In this document: positions 33,996 to 45,303 of the stretch, piece after piece | Layout: each line of letters starts with the position of its first letter | How positions within the stretch are numbered: the stretch's first letter is position 1 | Assembly: GCF_020906515.1 (NCBI RefSeq) | Contig: NC_085855.1 | Span: 744,001-808,000 of the forward strand | DNA length: 64,000 nt | Origin: Vanrija pseudolonga | Taxonomy: Eukaryota > Basidiomycota > Tremellomycetes > Trichosporonales > Trichosporonaceae | Direction of reading: 5' to 3' | Translations under genes and position numbers: made by a program | The notes under the pieces: model-generated | The model's database searches: none | Seen by the model: only the letters and a program-made list of their open reading frames with translations | Told to the model about the DNA's origin: nothing

Positions 33996-36504
33996 CTACT
34001 CATCATCCGACTCGTCCTCATCGTCCTCGCTGTCCATCTGCTCGAGAATGTCGACATACTGCTTGCCCTTGGCGTGCGTCTCCTTGTACGCGTTACGCTC
34101 AGCCTCGAGGGCTCCCTCACCGCGAGCCTCGGGCGCGTCACGCCACTCGACCAGTCCGTCCTCGTCAACAATGTCGCTGTCGTACAGGGCACGCAGAGCA
34201 ATACCAAACCAGGGTGCGTAGGCAGCATTCTGGACGCAGTAGTTTTGGACATCGAATGCAATGTCCGAAGAGTCACGCGACAGGTTGACTGCGAGCTGTC
34301 CCCAACGAGCCCAGACCTTGGTGGCGGCGCCGAGAATCTGCCCAGCCGAGCCCTCGCCAGGAACCTTGGACATGAGGAAGTTGACAACCTCTGCACGGGC
34401 CGTGTCGATACCAGAGTTGTAACCCATGACAAGGGTCTTGAGCTCGAGCGAGGCATTCTCGATCGAGTGGCCCTCGTCGTAGGCGCGGGACAGCGATGAG
34501 CGAGCCTCGGCGAAGAAGGCAGGGGGAGGGCCGTCGCTGATGTTGAGGCCAGAGACCTCGAGCTCGGAGCCCGACGACGCATACGAGGCGGGCGAGTCGG
34601 GGGGTGTCGTCGAGTTGATGGACAGGGTGGAGAGGGACGCGGTCGAGAAGCTGGCATCGGAGAGTCTGCGGCCAAGCTGCCCGAGACGCTTGTTCTTCGG
34701 GTGCTCGTAGACATCCTCTTCGTCCGAGTTGTCCGAGTCGACCTCTGGAGGCTCCTCCTCCTCGGTGGGCCAAAGGAATCCGACAGAGTCGGGACCAAGG
34801 ACGGCCAATCTGTGGTTTTCCGCAGCCTGGGCATCAAAGATGACCTTCTTCGACTTCTTTCTGGATTCCGAGGCATCAGAGTCCGAGTCCGAGTTCGAGT
34901 CCTCATCTTCCGAGCTCGAGTCGTCCTTTGGAACGTAACGCGTCCTGCAAATGCGAGAGAACTCGGGGACCTTGACGCCGGGGCCAATGGTGACGCCGGG
35001 GCCAATGAGCGTGCCCTTGCCGATGTGGACACCGTCGGAGATGACAACGTTGTCGCCAATGATCGACTCCTCCAAGACGCAGTCGGCACCTATCCTGACG
35101 TTGGACCAGATGTGGGCCTTGTTGAGCGTGGTGTTGTCGCCAACCACACAGTTGGCGCCAAGAGTGGAGGCCCGGATGACAGTGTTGTGAGACAGCTGGC
35201 AGCGGGGGCCGATGAGCAGCGGGCCCTGAAGCGCTGTCGTCCTCGCGAGGACGACACTGTCCCGAGCCACATAGACGTTTCCGCGTCGCAAGTCGTACTT
35301 TTCTCCACCTGGCTCGTTCATGTCGGGAACGAGGGGGAAGACCCAGCGCTGGAGGATGTCCAATGTGATCTCGCCGTACGTCCTCGTGTCACGAATGCGC
35401 TCGACATAGCGCCCACGCTGGATCTTGCTGTCCGGGGCCGCGGGGTCGACAGTCTCGTCTCCAACGACGTGGACGGAGATGGTCTTGCTCAGAAGGTCGC
35501 TAGTAAGGACGCCCTTGAGGAAGTGCCTCCGGGGGTGCGCGTAGTCGAAATTCTCCGTGTACTGAGCCTGCACGTCGGCCTCGCAAATGTCGACGCCAAG
35601 GTCACGGTAGCCACCGCGCGAAGAGGACGCGTTGGTGCCCGACCAGATCTCGTACTCGTCAATGCTCGAAGGCCAGGGGTCGAGGAAGGGCTGCGCCGGG
35701 ATCTTGGCGCGCTGCTGGCGAGGAGCAAGGGGGTTCAAGCCGTAGTGAAGCAACCTCGACGAGGCGGGGTGCACGAGCATGATGGGGGATTCGGGGTGTG
35801 GGCTGGTTGGCATCAGCACTGCGCCGAAACCTGGAACTCACCGGCCACCGCGTCCAACGCCCAAGGTCATCATGATGGTCTTGTCTGTCTCGCGGCGTTT
35901 CTTGTGCGACTCAACCATGGTTGAGAAGTCGTAGTTTGAGACGAGGGGGTGGTGGACAAGGATGTAGGGGTTGTCGTGGTTGAGGATCTGGAGGGATTAG
36001 CACAGGCCGTCGTCTGGCGGACGGGGTGTCGACTCACGTCCAGGCCGTCAATGTGTCTCATGGCGTCACCAGCCGTGGCCGTATTGGGGGCAGAGTAGCA
36101 TTCAATCTTGAAGACGTCCTTGAACGGCGACTGCCTGCGGGGCGTGAGCGTGAGCGCGCGCGCGCGTGCTTTACACCTCGACTCGACTCACTCGACAAAC
36201 TCGCGGATCTTGTCCTCGTGCGCGCCGCACCAGATGATGACATGCTGCACGCCGCTGAGGCTGAGCGACTCAAAGGTCCACGTGAGGAGTGGTGTCGAGC
36301 AGAGGGGCAGGAGAATGCGCGGCTGGTCCTGGCACAGCACCTCGAAGCGGCGGTTGAACGAGTCGGCGAGGATGACGGCCTGGAGGAGGGCCTCGTCGCC
36401 GTCCTGCCTCTTCTGCGTTGTCGTGTTAGCGCGAGTTGTCAACCGCTCACGACACTACGCACCGACTTGTTGTCCGCCTTTGCTGTCTGCTTCTTTGGCG
36501 GCAT
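33996..36504 (-). CDS. GCD6: translation initiation factor eIF2B subunit epsilon (Gcd6)
   Basis: About 770 residues from several exons, starting 'MPPKKQTAKADNKS'. The nucleotidyltransferase-like domain begins 'LLQAVILADSFNRRFEVL' and includes 'LLPLCSTPLLTWTFESLSL'. A left-handed beta-helix of hexapeptide repeats follows ('LIGPRCQLSHNTVIRASTLG', 'VRIGADCVLEESIIGDNVVI'). The C-terminal W2/HEAT domain has 'YCVQNAAYAPWFGIALRALY' and an acidic tail ('MDSEDDEDESDDE'), the region that contacts eIF2-beta and carries catalytic GEF activity. The protein exchanges GDP for GTP on eIF2 and is the target of eIF2-alpha phosphorylation control. It shares a 316-bp start-to-start region with NDUFA1. Confidence 0.93.
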
Positions 36505-36820
36505 GGTGTGCGCGAGTAAGTGTACAGAGTGAACAATGCGCGCCGACGCCGACTTGGACGTCAACTTTGGGCACACCCACCGCGCGCCGTCATTTTGAGT
36601 CGCAACGGCTTAACGGCTCAGGAACGGACCAGCGTCGCATGGAAACCACGTGCACGCCACAGGCCCAAAAGCGCCGAAATCCCGTCACCCTGGAGGAGCT
36701 CTCACTGTGGTGGTCGATGCATTGCGGTTGTACCGATTCGCTGGTCGTCACCACCATCACAAGCATCGGCCTCATCGCCAACACTACCACCGTCACCGCT
36801 CTACCTCAACTGCCGCCAAA
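36505..36820. promoter_or_regulatory. bidirectional promoter, eIF2B-epsilon / NDUFA1
   Basis: Only 316 bp separate the start codons of two divergently transcribed housekeeping genes. No TATA box was seen. The right part is rich in CACCACCA-type sequence. Confidence 0.55.
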
Positions 36821-37260
36821 ATGCCCGTCCCCTGGGAGGTGAGTCTGCCGAGGGTCTTTGCTGCTGTCGAACCTGTGCTCACGCCCCAGGCCGTCATCCC
36901 CCTCGGTACGTCCCCGCGCGCGTCTGGCCGGCGGGTTCCGATGCCGCGCGCCGGCGCGTCACGAGCTGCCCGGACCTGCGCAGTACTAACCCCCCCGCAG
37001 CCCTCACCACCGTCATGTTCGGTGCGACGGGTACCCTCCTGAACGTCGTCAAGCGTATCCAGAACGACGGCCAGCCCCCGCGCTACGGCCTCGACAAGTG
37101 GGACGACATGATGATGAACCGCGACGAGAGGTTAACAGGATCGAAGCGTGGCCAGAGCGTGAGTGTGGGCGCGTGGAACAGCGCTGACGGACAGACGAAC
37201 CCCATCGCGCCCGAGGGCTTCTCGACCAACTCGGTCTGGGAGACGGAGAAGGTTCTCTAA
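36821..37260 (+). CDS. NDUFA1: mitochondrial complex I subunit NDUFA1 (MWFE)
   Basis: Four exons (36821-36838, 36890-36905, 37001-37158, 37195-37260) give 85 residues: 'MPVPWEAVIPLALTTVMFGA', one transmembrane helix, then 'PPRYGLDKWDDMMMNRDERL' and 'STNSVWETEKVL'. This is the conserved fungal form of NDUFA1, an accessory subunit of the inner-membrane arm of NADH:ubiquinone oxidoreductase. Exon 1 is 18 nt and exon 2 only 16 nt. The second intron has a perfect TACTAAC branch point (36983-36989), unlike the usual CTGAC here. All phases agree. Presence of complex I fits an obligately respiring basidiomycete yeast. Confidence 0.92.
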
Positions 37261-37754
37261 AGCATTCAGCAAATGTATAAGATAGCATGGCGGAGCGCGG
37301 AGCGTGTGCGCTCGTCGGGATGTGCGCCGGCCATCCGAGGGACGACGTGGGGGCCGAAGGGAGGGGGATGAGGCAGGAGATGGAGGGAGGAAGGGTCGGG
37401 GGAGGCGGAGGGGAGGCATGGGTGATTGACGGTCCGGTGGCCTGCAAGCTAGCCGGGCGAGGAGCTGACGTGCTGAGGTATCCTGACGCGCAGTGTGTGG
37501 GACCAACGTCAAGAAGGCGCATAGAGCGAGACGGCTGCGAGTGTGCTGGGACGACGAGTTCGTCGTGGTCTCAATGGGGATAGGAGCGATGTGACCGGGG
37601 AGCGGTGGCTGCTGTCAACAATGAACTGAACGCTAGCTGTGGACACTGTCGCAACCCTACTCCCTGCCATGCTCACGCCCCACCGCTCCTGTCAGAACAA
37701 TGCAAATGCAGTATGATACAAACTATAAACACAGAATTAACGCCGTGCCGCACT
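37261..37754. other. convergent intergenic region
   Basis: The 494-bp space between the stops of NDUFA1 and the GATA factor holds only 3' end material. No gene was seen. Confidence 0.45.
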
Positions 37755-39818
37755 TCATGCCGCCTCGGACGTCGGTGGCTCAATCCCCTCACTCTCAATG
37801 CTCTTGAGCAGCTCGAGGATGCCCTCGGCGTCGTGGTCGCTGAACAGGGCTTCAATGTTGGCAGCTTCTGAGCCTAGATTAATATTATCGTGTGCTGCCC
37901 CTGTGCCGTGCTCGTCGGCATTACCTTCCTCGTTAAACTGGAGGAAGAGGGCCTCAAGGTCGACGGCGCTGGGCTCGGTTGTACCGTCGGGATTGATGGT
38001 CGGCGCGAACGGGTTACCGGGTGAGAAGGGGAAGTGGGATGAGAAGTTGAGTGCACTCGAGCCGCCGAGGCTTGGTGTTGGTGTCGTAGCGTCTGTTGTT
38101 GACGGCTTGTCGGCTGCTTCCTTGGCACTTGACCGCGTGGCCATGCGCGGGCTCGGTTGGGGCTGGGCTTTTGTCCGCTGGCGTTTTCTCGGCGACTCTG
38201 GGGGTGCCACTGCAGGGTCGGACTGTCTTGTTCTGTTCAACCGAGGGCTGGAGCGGACTGGAGGAACAATAGGCGCGGCTGCGGCAACTGCAGCAGCGGC
38301 TGCCGCCGCCTTCTTATCTGCCTCCTCCTTCTCCCATACTTCTCGTGGACGCATGCGCTTGTGCTTGTTAAAGTAGAGGCCACAGGCTGGGGTCAGCTGA
38401 ATGCTGGACGACGCTTGCTCACCGTTGCACACACGCCCTGCTCGGCCGTCCTTGAGCTTCTTGGTCATCCACTGGTCCGACTCGGTCGCCCCGCAGTTGT
38501 AACAGGCATCGGTAGAGGGAGGGGGTGTAGGCGCCCACGACGACTCTGATGTGCTGGACGCAGGTGCCTTGGGCCCGAGCGGCTGGGTTGCTGCTGTGGT
38601 TGGTCTTGTGACTGATCTGCTGGGTGACCCGCCCGCCTCGCCATTGGCACCAGGTGGCAAAGCCTTGAGCAGCCGGACGAGGAACTGGTTGTTTGCGAGT
38701 TTTCTCGCCATCTCGGGTGACATTTTGCCCTCTGATTTGAGCAGGCTCATCAGGGCTGCGCGAGACGGCGATGGGGGAGGTGGCGTGCGGACCGGGGCGG
38801 CAGGGGGAGCTGCTCGCGGCGGCGTGGACTCGCGCGAGGCCAGCGAGATAACTGCGGAGGTGAGATCGTTTTTGGTGTCGCGGGAAGGGCCTGCCACAGG
38901 GGGTACCACAGCTCTTGGCTGTGCTGGCGCAGAGGCCTGAGGAACAGCTGGACGACGCGGGGACGGTGGCTTTGGCGGTGCTGGTCTTGCGAAGGCCACA
39001 CCACTGGCCGCTCTTGAAGGCAACTCGGTTCTAGCCGCGGCCGCCGCCACAGGGCTCGTGGGAACCACGCGTGTGGGGCTCGAGGCCACAGCGATAGGAG
39101 CCGACGCCGAGCTCTTGCCACCGACGAGCATCTCCTCAAATGCCGATCTTGCCGCAAACTCGCGCTTGCCCTCGGGGTTGAGTTGTCGCAGGGTGAGCGT
39201 CACCTCTAGTCCCCAGCCCTTGCCGTCGGCCTCGTCCGAGCTGCTCGCAGCAGCGGCAGCCATGAGACCCTCCAAGCCCGCGCCGTCCGAGAAGCACGCC
39301 GACGAAAACTCGTACTCGCGCACCAGGCGGCCGCGGGCGAGCGTGCTCCCGGCGCCCGACTCGGACAAGGCCCACGACAGAAACCCCTTGCCGGCCCAGG
39401 ACGAGAGCGGGGTCGGCGCGGGCGTTGGGAACGCGCGGGATGTGACGGATGGCGGTGGCGGGACGGTACCGGCGGTACTCAGGCTTGCTGATGGCTCAAG
39501 GTTGTACACTGAGAAGTCGAGGGAGGACTGGTTGGGCACGCATTCGGGGCTGCAGGGTCAGCTGCGGCTCGAGACAGCACCTTACCTGGCATAGCAGATG
39601 CCCCGGGCCAGCGCTTTAAGCGAGCAACTGCCGAGCAATTCGGTGCTCGCTGGCGCGGTCGGATGGACATAGACATCTTGTTTGTCTGGCAGCACGACGA
39701 GGTATGACTGCGGCGAGGTATCGATGGTGTACAGCACCTTGACTGGGGTTGTCAGCTGGCGTCAAGAGATCGCTAGCTCACTCGGCAGGGGCTGGATCTT
39801 GCCCGGAGACGGGGGCAT
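37755..39818 (-). CDS. Ams2/Spt21-like GATA zinc-finger protein (histone gene regulator)
   Basis: Four exons give about 640 residues. The start is 'MPPSPGKIQPLPI', then 'KVLYTIDTSPQSYLVVLPDK' and 'LLGSCSLKALARGICYASPE'. These, with the following 'SSLDFSVYNLEPS' and 'LEVTLTLRQL', match the N-terminal domain shared by Spt21 and S. pombe Ams2. Near residues 400-440 is a single GATA-type zinc finger: CYNC, a 21-residue loop, then CNACGLYFNKHKRMRP. An intron splits the finger after the third Cys. The middle and C-terminus are Ala/Pro/Ser-rich. Ams2 activates histone genes in S phase and supports CENP-A loading; Spt21 is its budding-yeast relative. The finger's loop is longer than usual and lacks the TPLWRR core, so target preference may differ. 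Head-to-head with PEX7. Confidence 0.75.
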
Positions 39819-40107
39819 GGTGCTTGAGACACGCAGAGAGCAGTGAGATGGGACAATGGAGAACAACAAAGAAATGTCAGCAGCAGTGGCTCGAAGAAAG
39901 ACCAACGCGTAGAGGCCGACCGACGGACGCGACGGACAATGACGGGAACAAATCGGCGTCAACATTGACTCGCCACGTGGTTCAGGCCCTGACGTCAGGC
40001 GAGGCAGCGCGAGGGACTGTGCCGCTTAACGTTGCCGGCCGGCGATCACACTGACCATCGAGGCCATCGCCGTCCACTTCACCATCACTAATACCACGAC
40101 TCCCACC
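39819..40107. promoter_or_regulatory. bidirectional promoter, Ams2/Spt21-like gene / PEX7
   Basis: The start codons of these two divergent genes are 289 bp apart. No core element was recognised. Confidence 0.45.
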
Positions 40108-41337
40108 ATGCCCAGCCCCGTCGGCCCGCCCGGCGCGCCGCCACTTCGCCTCCGAACACAGGGGTACGCGCACCACTCGCTCAAGTTCAGCCCGTACTTT
40201 GAGGACCGGCTCGCGCTGGCCTCGGGCGCGAATTTCGGGCTGGTCGGTAACGGGCGCGTGCACGTCGTGCGCGCCGGACCAGGGGGTGTCGGCGTGGAGA
40301 AGTTGTGCGTGTGCAAGCTGGGGGCAAGCTGACGCCAGCTTTGATACCCAGGACAGCGTGTACGACGTTGCGTGGAACGAGGCACACGAGTGGGTCCAGC
40401 GGCCGGAGGGATGTGCTCACGCGCGCGCAGGAACCAGCTGGTCGCGGGCTGTGGAAACGGCGCGATCCGGCTCTTTGACATCACGCTGCAGGTGGGCACT
40501 AATCCTCGGCATAGCTCACACCCCAGGGCCTGCCTGTCGCTGCGTGGCACGAGCACACGGGCGAGGTCGTCGGCGTCGACTGGAGTAACCTCGAGAAGAG
40601 CCTGTTCGCCACGGCGAGCTGGGACGGGAGCGTCAAGGTGGTGGGTAGTGGGGCTTGACGGTGCTGAGTCGACACAGTGGGCAGTGGAACGCGCGACGGC
40701 GCTGCAATCGCTGCCCATCAACGCAGGGCAAGTCTACGCTGCCCTGTTCTCGCCGCACACGCCCGGGCTGCTCGCAACGGCAGGCCAGGACGGCCAGGTG
40801 CGCCTGTTCGACCTGCGCTCGGCTGCGCGCGCCGGCCCGCCCCGCCCCACCACCGCGTTCGCTGCCAGCCCCGCAGACATCCTCGCGGCAGACTGGAACA
40901 AGTACCGCCCCGGCGTGATCGCCACCGCGGGCAAGGACAAGGTCGTGCGCGTGTGGGATATCCGCAACCCCGGGGTGCCGACGGCTGAGCTGCCTGGGCA
41001 CTCGCTGGCGATTCGCAAGATCCAGTGAGTGGAAGAAGACTTGTCGGCGGCGGTCACAGCGGGTCGTCCGTCGGCTTGGCGTCCAGGATTGTCTGCGTGC
41101 TCGCTCGCTAACGCCCGCCCCAGGTGGTCGCCGTACCACGCCGACATCATCGCGTCGTCGGGCTACGACATGACGGCGCGAATCTGGAACACAGCGCTGC
41201 CTGCCCCTCGGCCCGCAAGCGCGACGTCGCATCACTCCGAGTTCACCATGGCGCTCGGGTGGGCACTGTTCGACGAAGGGGTCATTGCGACGGCCGGCTG
41301 GGACCAGGAGCTGCACCTGTACCGGCCGGTGCTGTAG
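40108..41337 (+). CDS. PEX7: peroxisomal targeting signal 2 receptor Pex7
   Basis: A WD40 protein of about 340 residues from several exons. The start 'MPSPVGPPGAPPLRLRTQGY' is followed by 'AHHSLKFSPYFEDRLALASG', then 'DSVYDVAWNEAHENQLVAGC', 'GEVVGVDWSNLEKSLFATAS' and 'KDKVVRVWDIRNP'. The end reads 'VIATAGWDQELHLYRPVL'. The pattern of six to seven WD repeats and the phrases 'ADIIASSGYDMTARIWN' fit Pex7, which carries PTS2 proteins such as thiolase to the peroxisome with a co-receptor. Introns of about 35-60 nt interrupt the repeats. It converges with the Shr3 gene 138 bp downstream. Confidence 0.9.
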
Positions 41338-41367
41338 GCTGCTGTACTTGGGATTATAATGACAGTG

Positions 41368-41391
41368 ACACGCACGCGCGCGCACGCGCGC
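41368..41391. repeat. alternating purine-pyrimidine (CG/CA) tract
   Basis: Twenty-four bases alternate strictly between purine and pyrimidine, mostly CG with a few CA steps, 30 bp after the PEX7 stop and 84 bp before the Shr3 stop. Such sequence can adopt left-handed Z-DNA. It sits in the short spacer between converging genes. Confidence 0.7.
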
Positions 41392-41475
41392 CAGGCGGAA
41401 GATTGACATGTGGCTTGCGCCGGAACTAATAAGTATGGAGTAGGAGATAGCTCTTGAAACCAAAAAGAAAGGATT

Positions 41476-42300
41476 CTACTGGTCCTTCTTCGTCTCGGCC
41501 TCCTCGTTGCGCACCTCGGCGTCGATGCGCGCCTGCTCGCGCGCCTCCACGTTGCCAGCGTACTCCTGGCCGATCTGCATGCCGATCACGCCGATGAGGA
41601 GGAGGCCGACGAGCGCGTTGGCGGCCGCGAGGACGCGCACGGCCTCGACCTTCTCGTCCTCGGTGATGGGCTCCTCGGGGGGCGGGGGCTGGGGGAGGAA
41701 GTTCCACGAGTTGGAGCCCTTGTTCGAGTCGGGGACTGGGGGTGTGAGTGCGAGCACGAGTACGCGCAGCGTGCGAGCGCGAGGAGCGAGGGCCGATACG
41801 GCTCTCGTCGGCCCGTCGGTCGGCCCACTCACGGAAAGTACGCAGAGACGCAATGTGGACGCTGAGGTAGAGCACGATCGTGGCGAGCTGCAGCGCGACG
41901 CTGGTGCCGTCAAAGAACAGCGCGCTCTCGGTCCACTTGTGCAGCTTGAGGAGGAGGACGATGAGGGGGAGTCCCATGGCGGCGTGGAAGAGGGCCTGCA
42001 GAGTTAGTCGGTAAACGTCGGGGCCGGGCTTATCGTCGCCCGGCTCTAGCGCCGCACGCGCACAACTCAACATACCTTGACGGCGCCGGGGGCCTCGTAC
42101 CACATCTCGTAGAACTTGTACGCATTGTTGATCGCCTCGTCCGTGAGCGGGAGGTAGAGGAGGGGGATGTCGACCTGGAGGCAAAGTTAGCGGCGCGCGA
42201 GCCGACGGAAAGCTCAAGTCTGACGCACCACCTGCGAGACAAAGACCATGCCGAGCAGGAAGCTGGCCGAGCCGATGACAATGTTGGATGCGAAGCCCAT
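41476..42300 (-). CDS. SHR3: Shr3-family ER packaging chaperone for amino-acid permeases
   Basis: Four exons give about 210 residues. The protein starts 'MGFASNIVIGSASFLLGMVF' (first membrane helix), continues 'VDIPLLYLPLTDEAINNAYK' and 'ALFHAAMGLPLIVLLLKLHK', and has a third and a fourth helix ('VALQLATIVLYLSVHIAS', 'LAAANALVGLLLIGVIGMQI'), ending in a hydrophilic Glu/Lys-rich tail. The order of four helices followed by a cytosolic tail is that of Shr3, the ER chaperone that helps amino-acid permeases fold and leave the ER. The tail is more acidic than in budding yeast. No ER-retention motif is obvious at the end. Confidence 0.85.
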
Positions 42301-42806
42301 TGTGGTGTGGATGCACGTGGGCGGCGGTGCGGGACGGGGCGGAACGAGTGTGAGTTTGAGAGGAGAGGTGGTTGCTGCAAGCGATGTAGGTTGTATATGT
42401 AGTCGATCAAAGATGGGTGGGCCGCGGCACGAGGCGCCAGCCAGCAGTGGGACGCCGCGCGGAACGCAATAGATAGACGGGACCAAATGGCAACTACCCC
42501 AGGAGTGGGGCGACAGTGGGTTCGAGGCGGCGCCGTGGCCATGACTTGCATCGACATCACGTCGCCACTCCACTACTATCTACAATAATGTCGCGCTGGA
42601 CGCGGTCAACATGCACAATAAAAAGGGTTCGGATGGGTCGTTCGTGTCGTGATTTGCTTGGGTTGATGAGGTGAGGGGGGCAAGGTGAGTGGTCCACCTC
42701 GCGTGAAAGGTCATGGACAGTGCTGGAAAGATGCAATGGTGGGTCGTAGCGCGTCAAGCGTTTGTCTGGCGACGGTAAGCTTCATCCAAGTTGCACCACC
42801 ACCCAC
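42301..42806. other. 506-bp spacer
   Basis: It holds the Shr3 promoter and the 3' end of the Cdc14 gene. No other feature was seen. Confidence 0.4.
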
Positions 42807-45303
42807 CTAGTCTTTCGACGACATGGCCGGGGTCACGCCAGCGCCCATGCGCGCCACAGCCTGCCACGACTGTGCAGGGATGATGAGGCGCGACGAGGGC
42901 AGCTTCATGCGTGCCGAGATGCTGCCAGTCGACGAAGAGGTGGGAAGGGTGTCGGCGTCGGCAAACTGGCCGTCAACATTAGTGGATTTCGAACGAGTCA
43001 TGCGTGAAGGAGAGTGTGGGGGCGAGCTGACGGCGATGCCGTCCTTGTTCAGGACAGTCCCGCGGCAAGGGATCAAGCTGCGGACAGGACGGATGCCGTC
43101 GGCTCGAGCAGATATCGTGGGTGGTGTCTCTGGACGAGACGAGAGCTGGCTGAGAGTCTGGCGAGGTGTCGTGAGGGGCTCGGGGGTCTCTTCAATGGGG
43201 AAAGATGAGGTCGGGGGTGTAGAACCGTCCGAGGGAGTCGTCTCGCGGCTAGGTGGTGGAGAGCTGAGGCCAGACTTGGCAACGGCGTCGCCCTGGCGGC
43301 GCTTGGTGGCTCGCTGGTCAAGCTCGGACACGGTCGAACTGCAGCTGGCACTCGACACGGAACGGGCCAGCCCGGTGCGAATAGGAACAGCCGTGACGAC
43401 CGGCTGAGCCGCCTCCCCTCTTAAGACGTGGGGCACGGGCGAGCGACCTGACCCGCGCTTGATTCCCCGAACCGATCCGTCCTGCGAGTCGGCTGACGAT
43501 GGAGAAGGAGCGGTGGACTTGACCTGGCGTCCGGGAGTCACCATGTCGTCAGCACCCTCCTGCACGCCGTTTCCATTTGGGCCTTTACGAGGCTGTCCGA
43601 TAGCGTCGCCGTGCTTGGAAGAGGTAGCGGTGACACGCCTTGCGGGGGTCAGGGGGCGCGGCGTGTCGGTCGGCTCCGTGGCAGGCAGAGCCTCTTTCGG
43701 GTTCATAGGAGGGCTGGGCAGCGATAATGCGCCTTGATTCTTTGCCGCGGCATCCATCACGGCCTGGGCTATCAGACAAGACTCTCGATAACTCGGCTCA
43801 CCCATCCTGCCCACTTCATCTGATTCAGCTGCATGTATCGCTGCTGGGGACCAACGACCATGCCTGGGCGGATGATGCGCATGAAGCCGATGACCTCGGA
43901 TGCGGAGAACTGGTACTTGTAGATGAGGTAGGCTAGATGTCAGTGATCGAAGGGTCTGGTTGTGCCTACCGCCGATGAGCACGCCCGTCCTGCCGAGGCC
44001 AGCCTTGCAGTGGACAGCGACCTTGCGCTTCTTGTTGTTAATCATGTCGTCGGCCAGGGCGATGAATTGGCGGACAATGTCGTTGGTGGGGTTGGTTCCG
44101 TCGTCAAAGTAGAGGTCGACTGGGGAGGTTAGCGAGGCTATGGAAGTTTCCTCACCATGCTCGATGTTGGCGTCCGTGAATCTGGACTTGTTGTACCTGC
44201 TCGTCAGTCCCAGGCCAATCGCCGACTCACAGCTCGTCGTTGAGCCTGACCACGAGGCCGACATCCTCCTCAAAGAACTTGGACGTGACCTTGTCAAACG
44301 CGGATGCCAGCATGCGCGTCTGGGAAGAGGTAAAGGTCTGTGGTATCTCGCCCGGCTGGGCGTGCGCCGTGATCCAAGCGGGGTCCATGGGCGAGGCAAA
44401 GGCGATAAAGCTACCCAGGATGTTGAGGTCGCCGTTTCTATCACCGTCAGCTTTACGCCAACGCCAAATCTACGCACTCGACTCTCTCAAAGTAGCGGTA
44501 GTCGTCGGCGTCAAACTCTTGGAGGTTGAGCAGGTCATGCTGTCGTGCCTTCCACATGCCGTAGAGCACGTCCTGGGCGTCAGCGCCACAACGACGACGG
44601 GGCCGCACCTGGATCGTGAGGCCAAACTCGTTGACGCCATTGCCTGCGTCGCGGAAGGGAAGCACCTCAAAGTGCGCCAAGGGCTGGAAAGCGTCCCACG
44701 GATCTTGGTGGTCGACAATTAGCTGGGCGTGTGAGCGTGGGCCAGACGCGACGACGGAATGGAGCGCCGGGCATCACGAGGCAATGAATGCCTTGCCTCG
44801 TGACCGACGATCTGGGTGCCGAAGAGGCGCTGTTCGGCGCCAACTCACGCTGTACAGAGCCGCAATGAGAGCGACATTCGACTTTTGTTCTGGCGAGGGG
44901 CTCGTGTACAGGCAGAGTGCCTTCCTTTTGTAGTCCTTGGCCTGTGCGATGAGCAGTGTTTGGTCCAACCACTCACGTTGAGCTTGTCAAAGATGCGGAC
45001 GCAGGCGTCGAAAGTGTAGGCGAGGTTGAGTGGCCCGTGGTCGTTCTTGAACGGCGTGTAGACCATGTAGTCGTCGACTGGGGGTTAGGCCGGGTTTCTT
45101 TGGCTCTACTCACGAGTGAACAGGTGCATCGGCTTGCCCGTCGACGGGTGGGCGTACGGCCCCAATGCGAGGTCCTTGGGAGTGAGGGTTGTAAAGACCA
45201 GGCGGGGCGAGACGGTGGCATGTTGGTTTGGGAGGTTTCGGAACCCCGAGCTCGAGCGCGACGACGACGACGACGAGGTCGATGGTAGTGATGTTGTGCT
45301 CAT
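42807..45303 (-). CDS. CDC14: dual-specificity protein phosphatase Cdc14
   Basis: A multi-exon gene of about 690 residues. The start is Ser-rich ('MSTTSLPSTSSSSSSRSSSG'). The N-terminal domain has 'VDDYMVYTPFKNDHGPLNLA' and 'ALCLYTSPSPEQKSNVALIA'. The catalytic domain contains 'VAVHCKAGLGRTGVLIG' (signature HCKAGLGRTG at about 43981-44013) and the flanking Cdc14-type 'FIAFASPMDPAW'. The long C-terminus is Ser/Pro-rich and likely regulatory. Cdc14 reverses CDK phosphorylation at mitotic exit and cytokinesis. The catalytic Cys and Arg are present. Boundaries of several exons in the 43.9-45.1 kb stretch are approximate. Confidence 0.9.
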
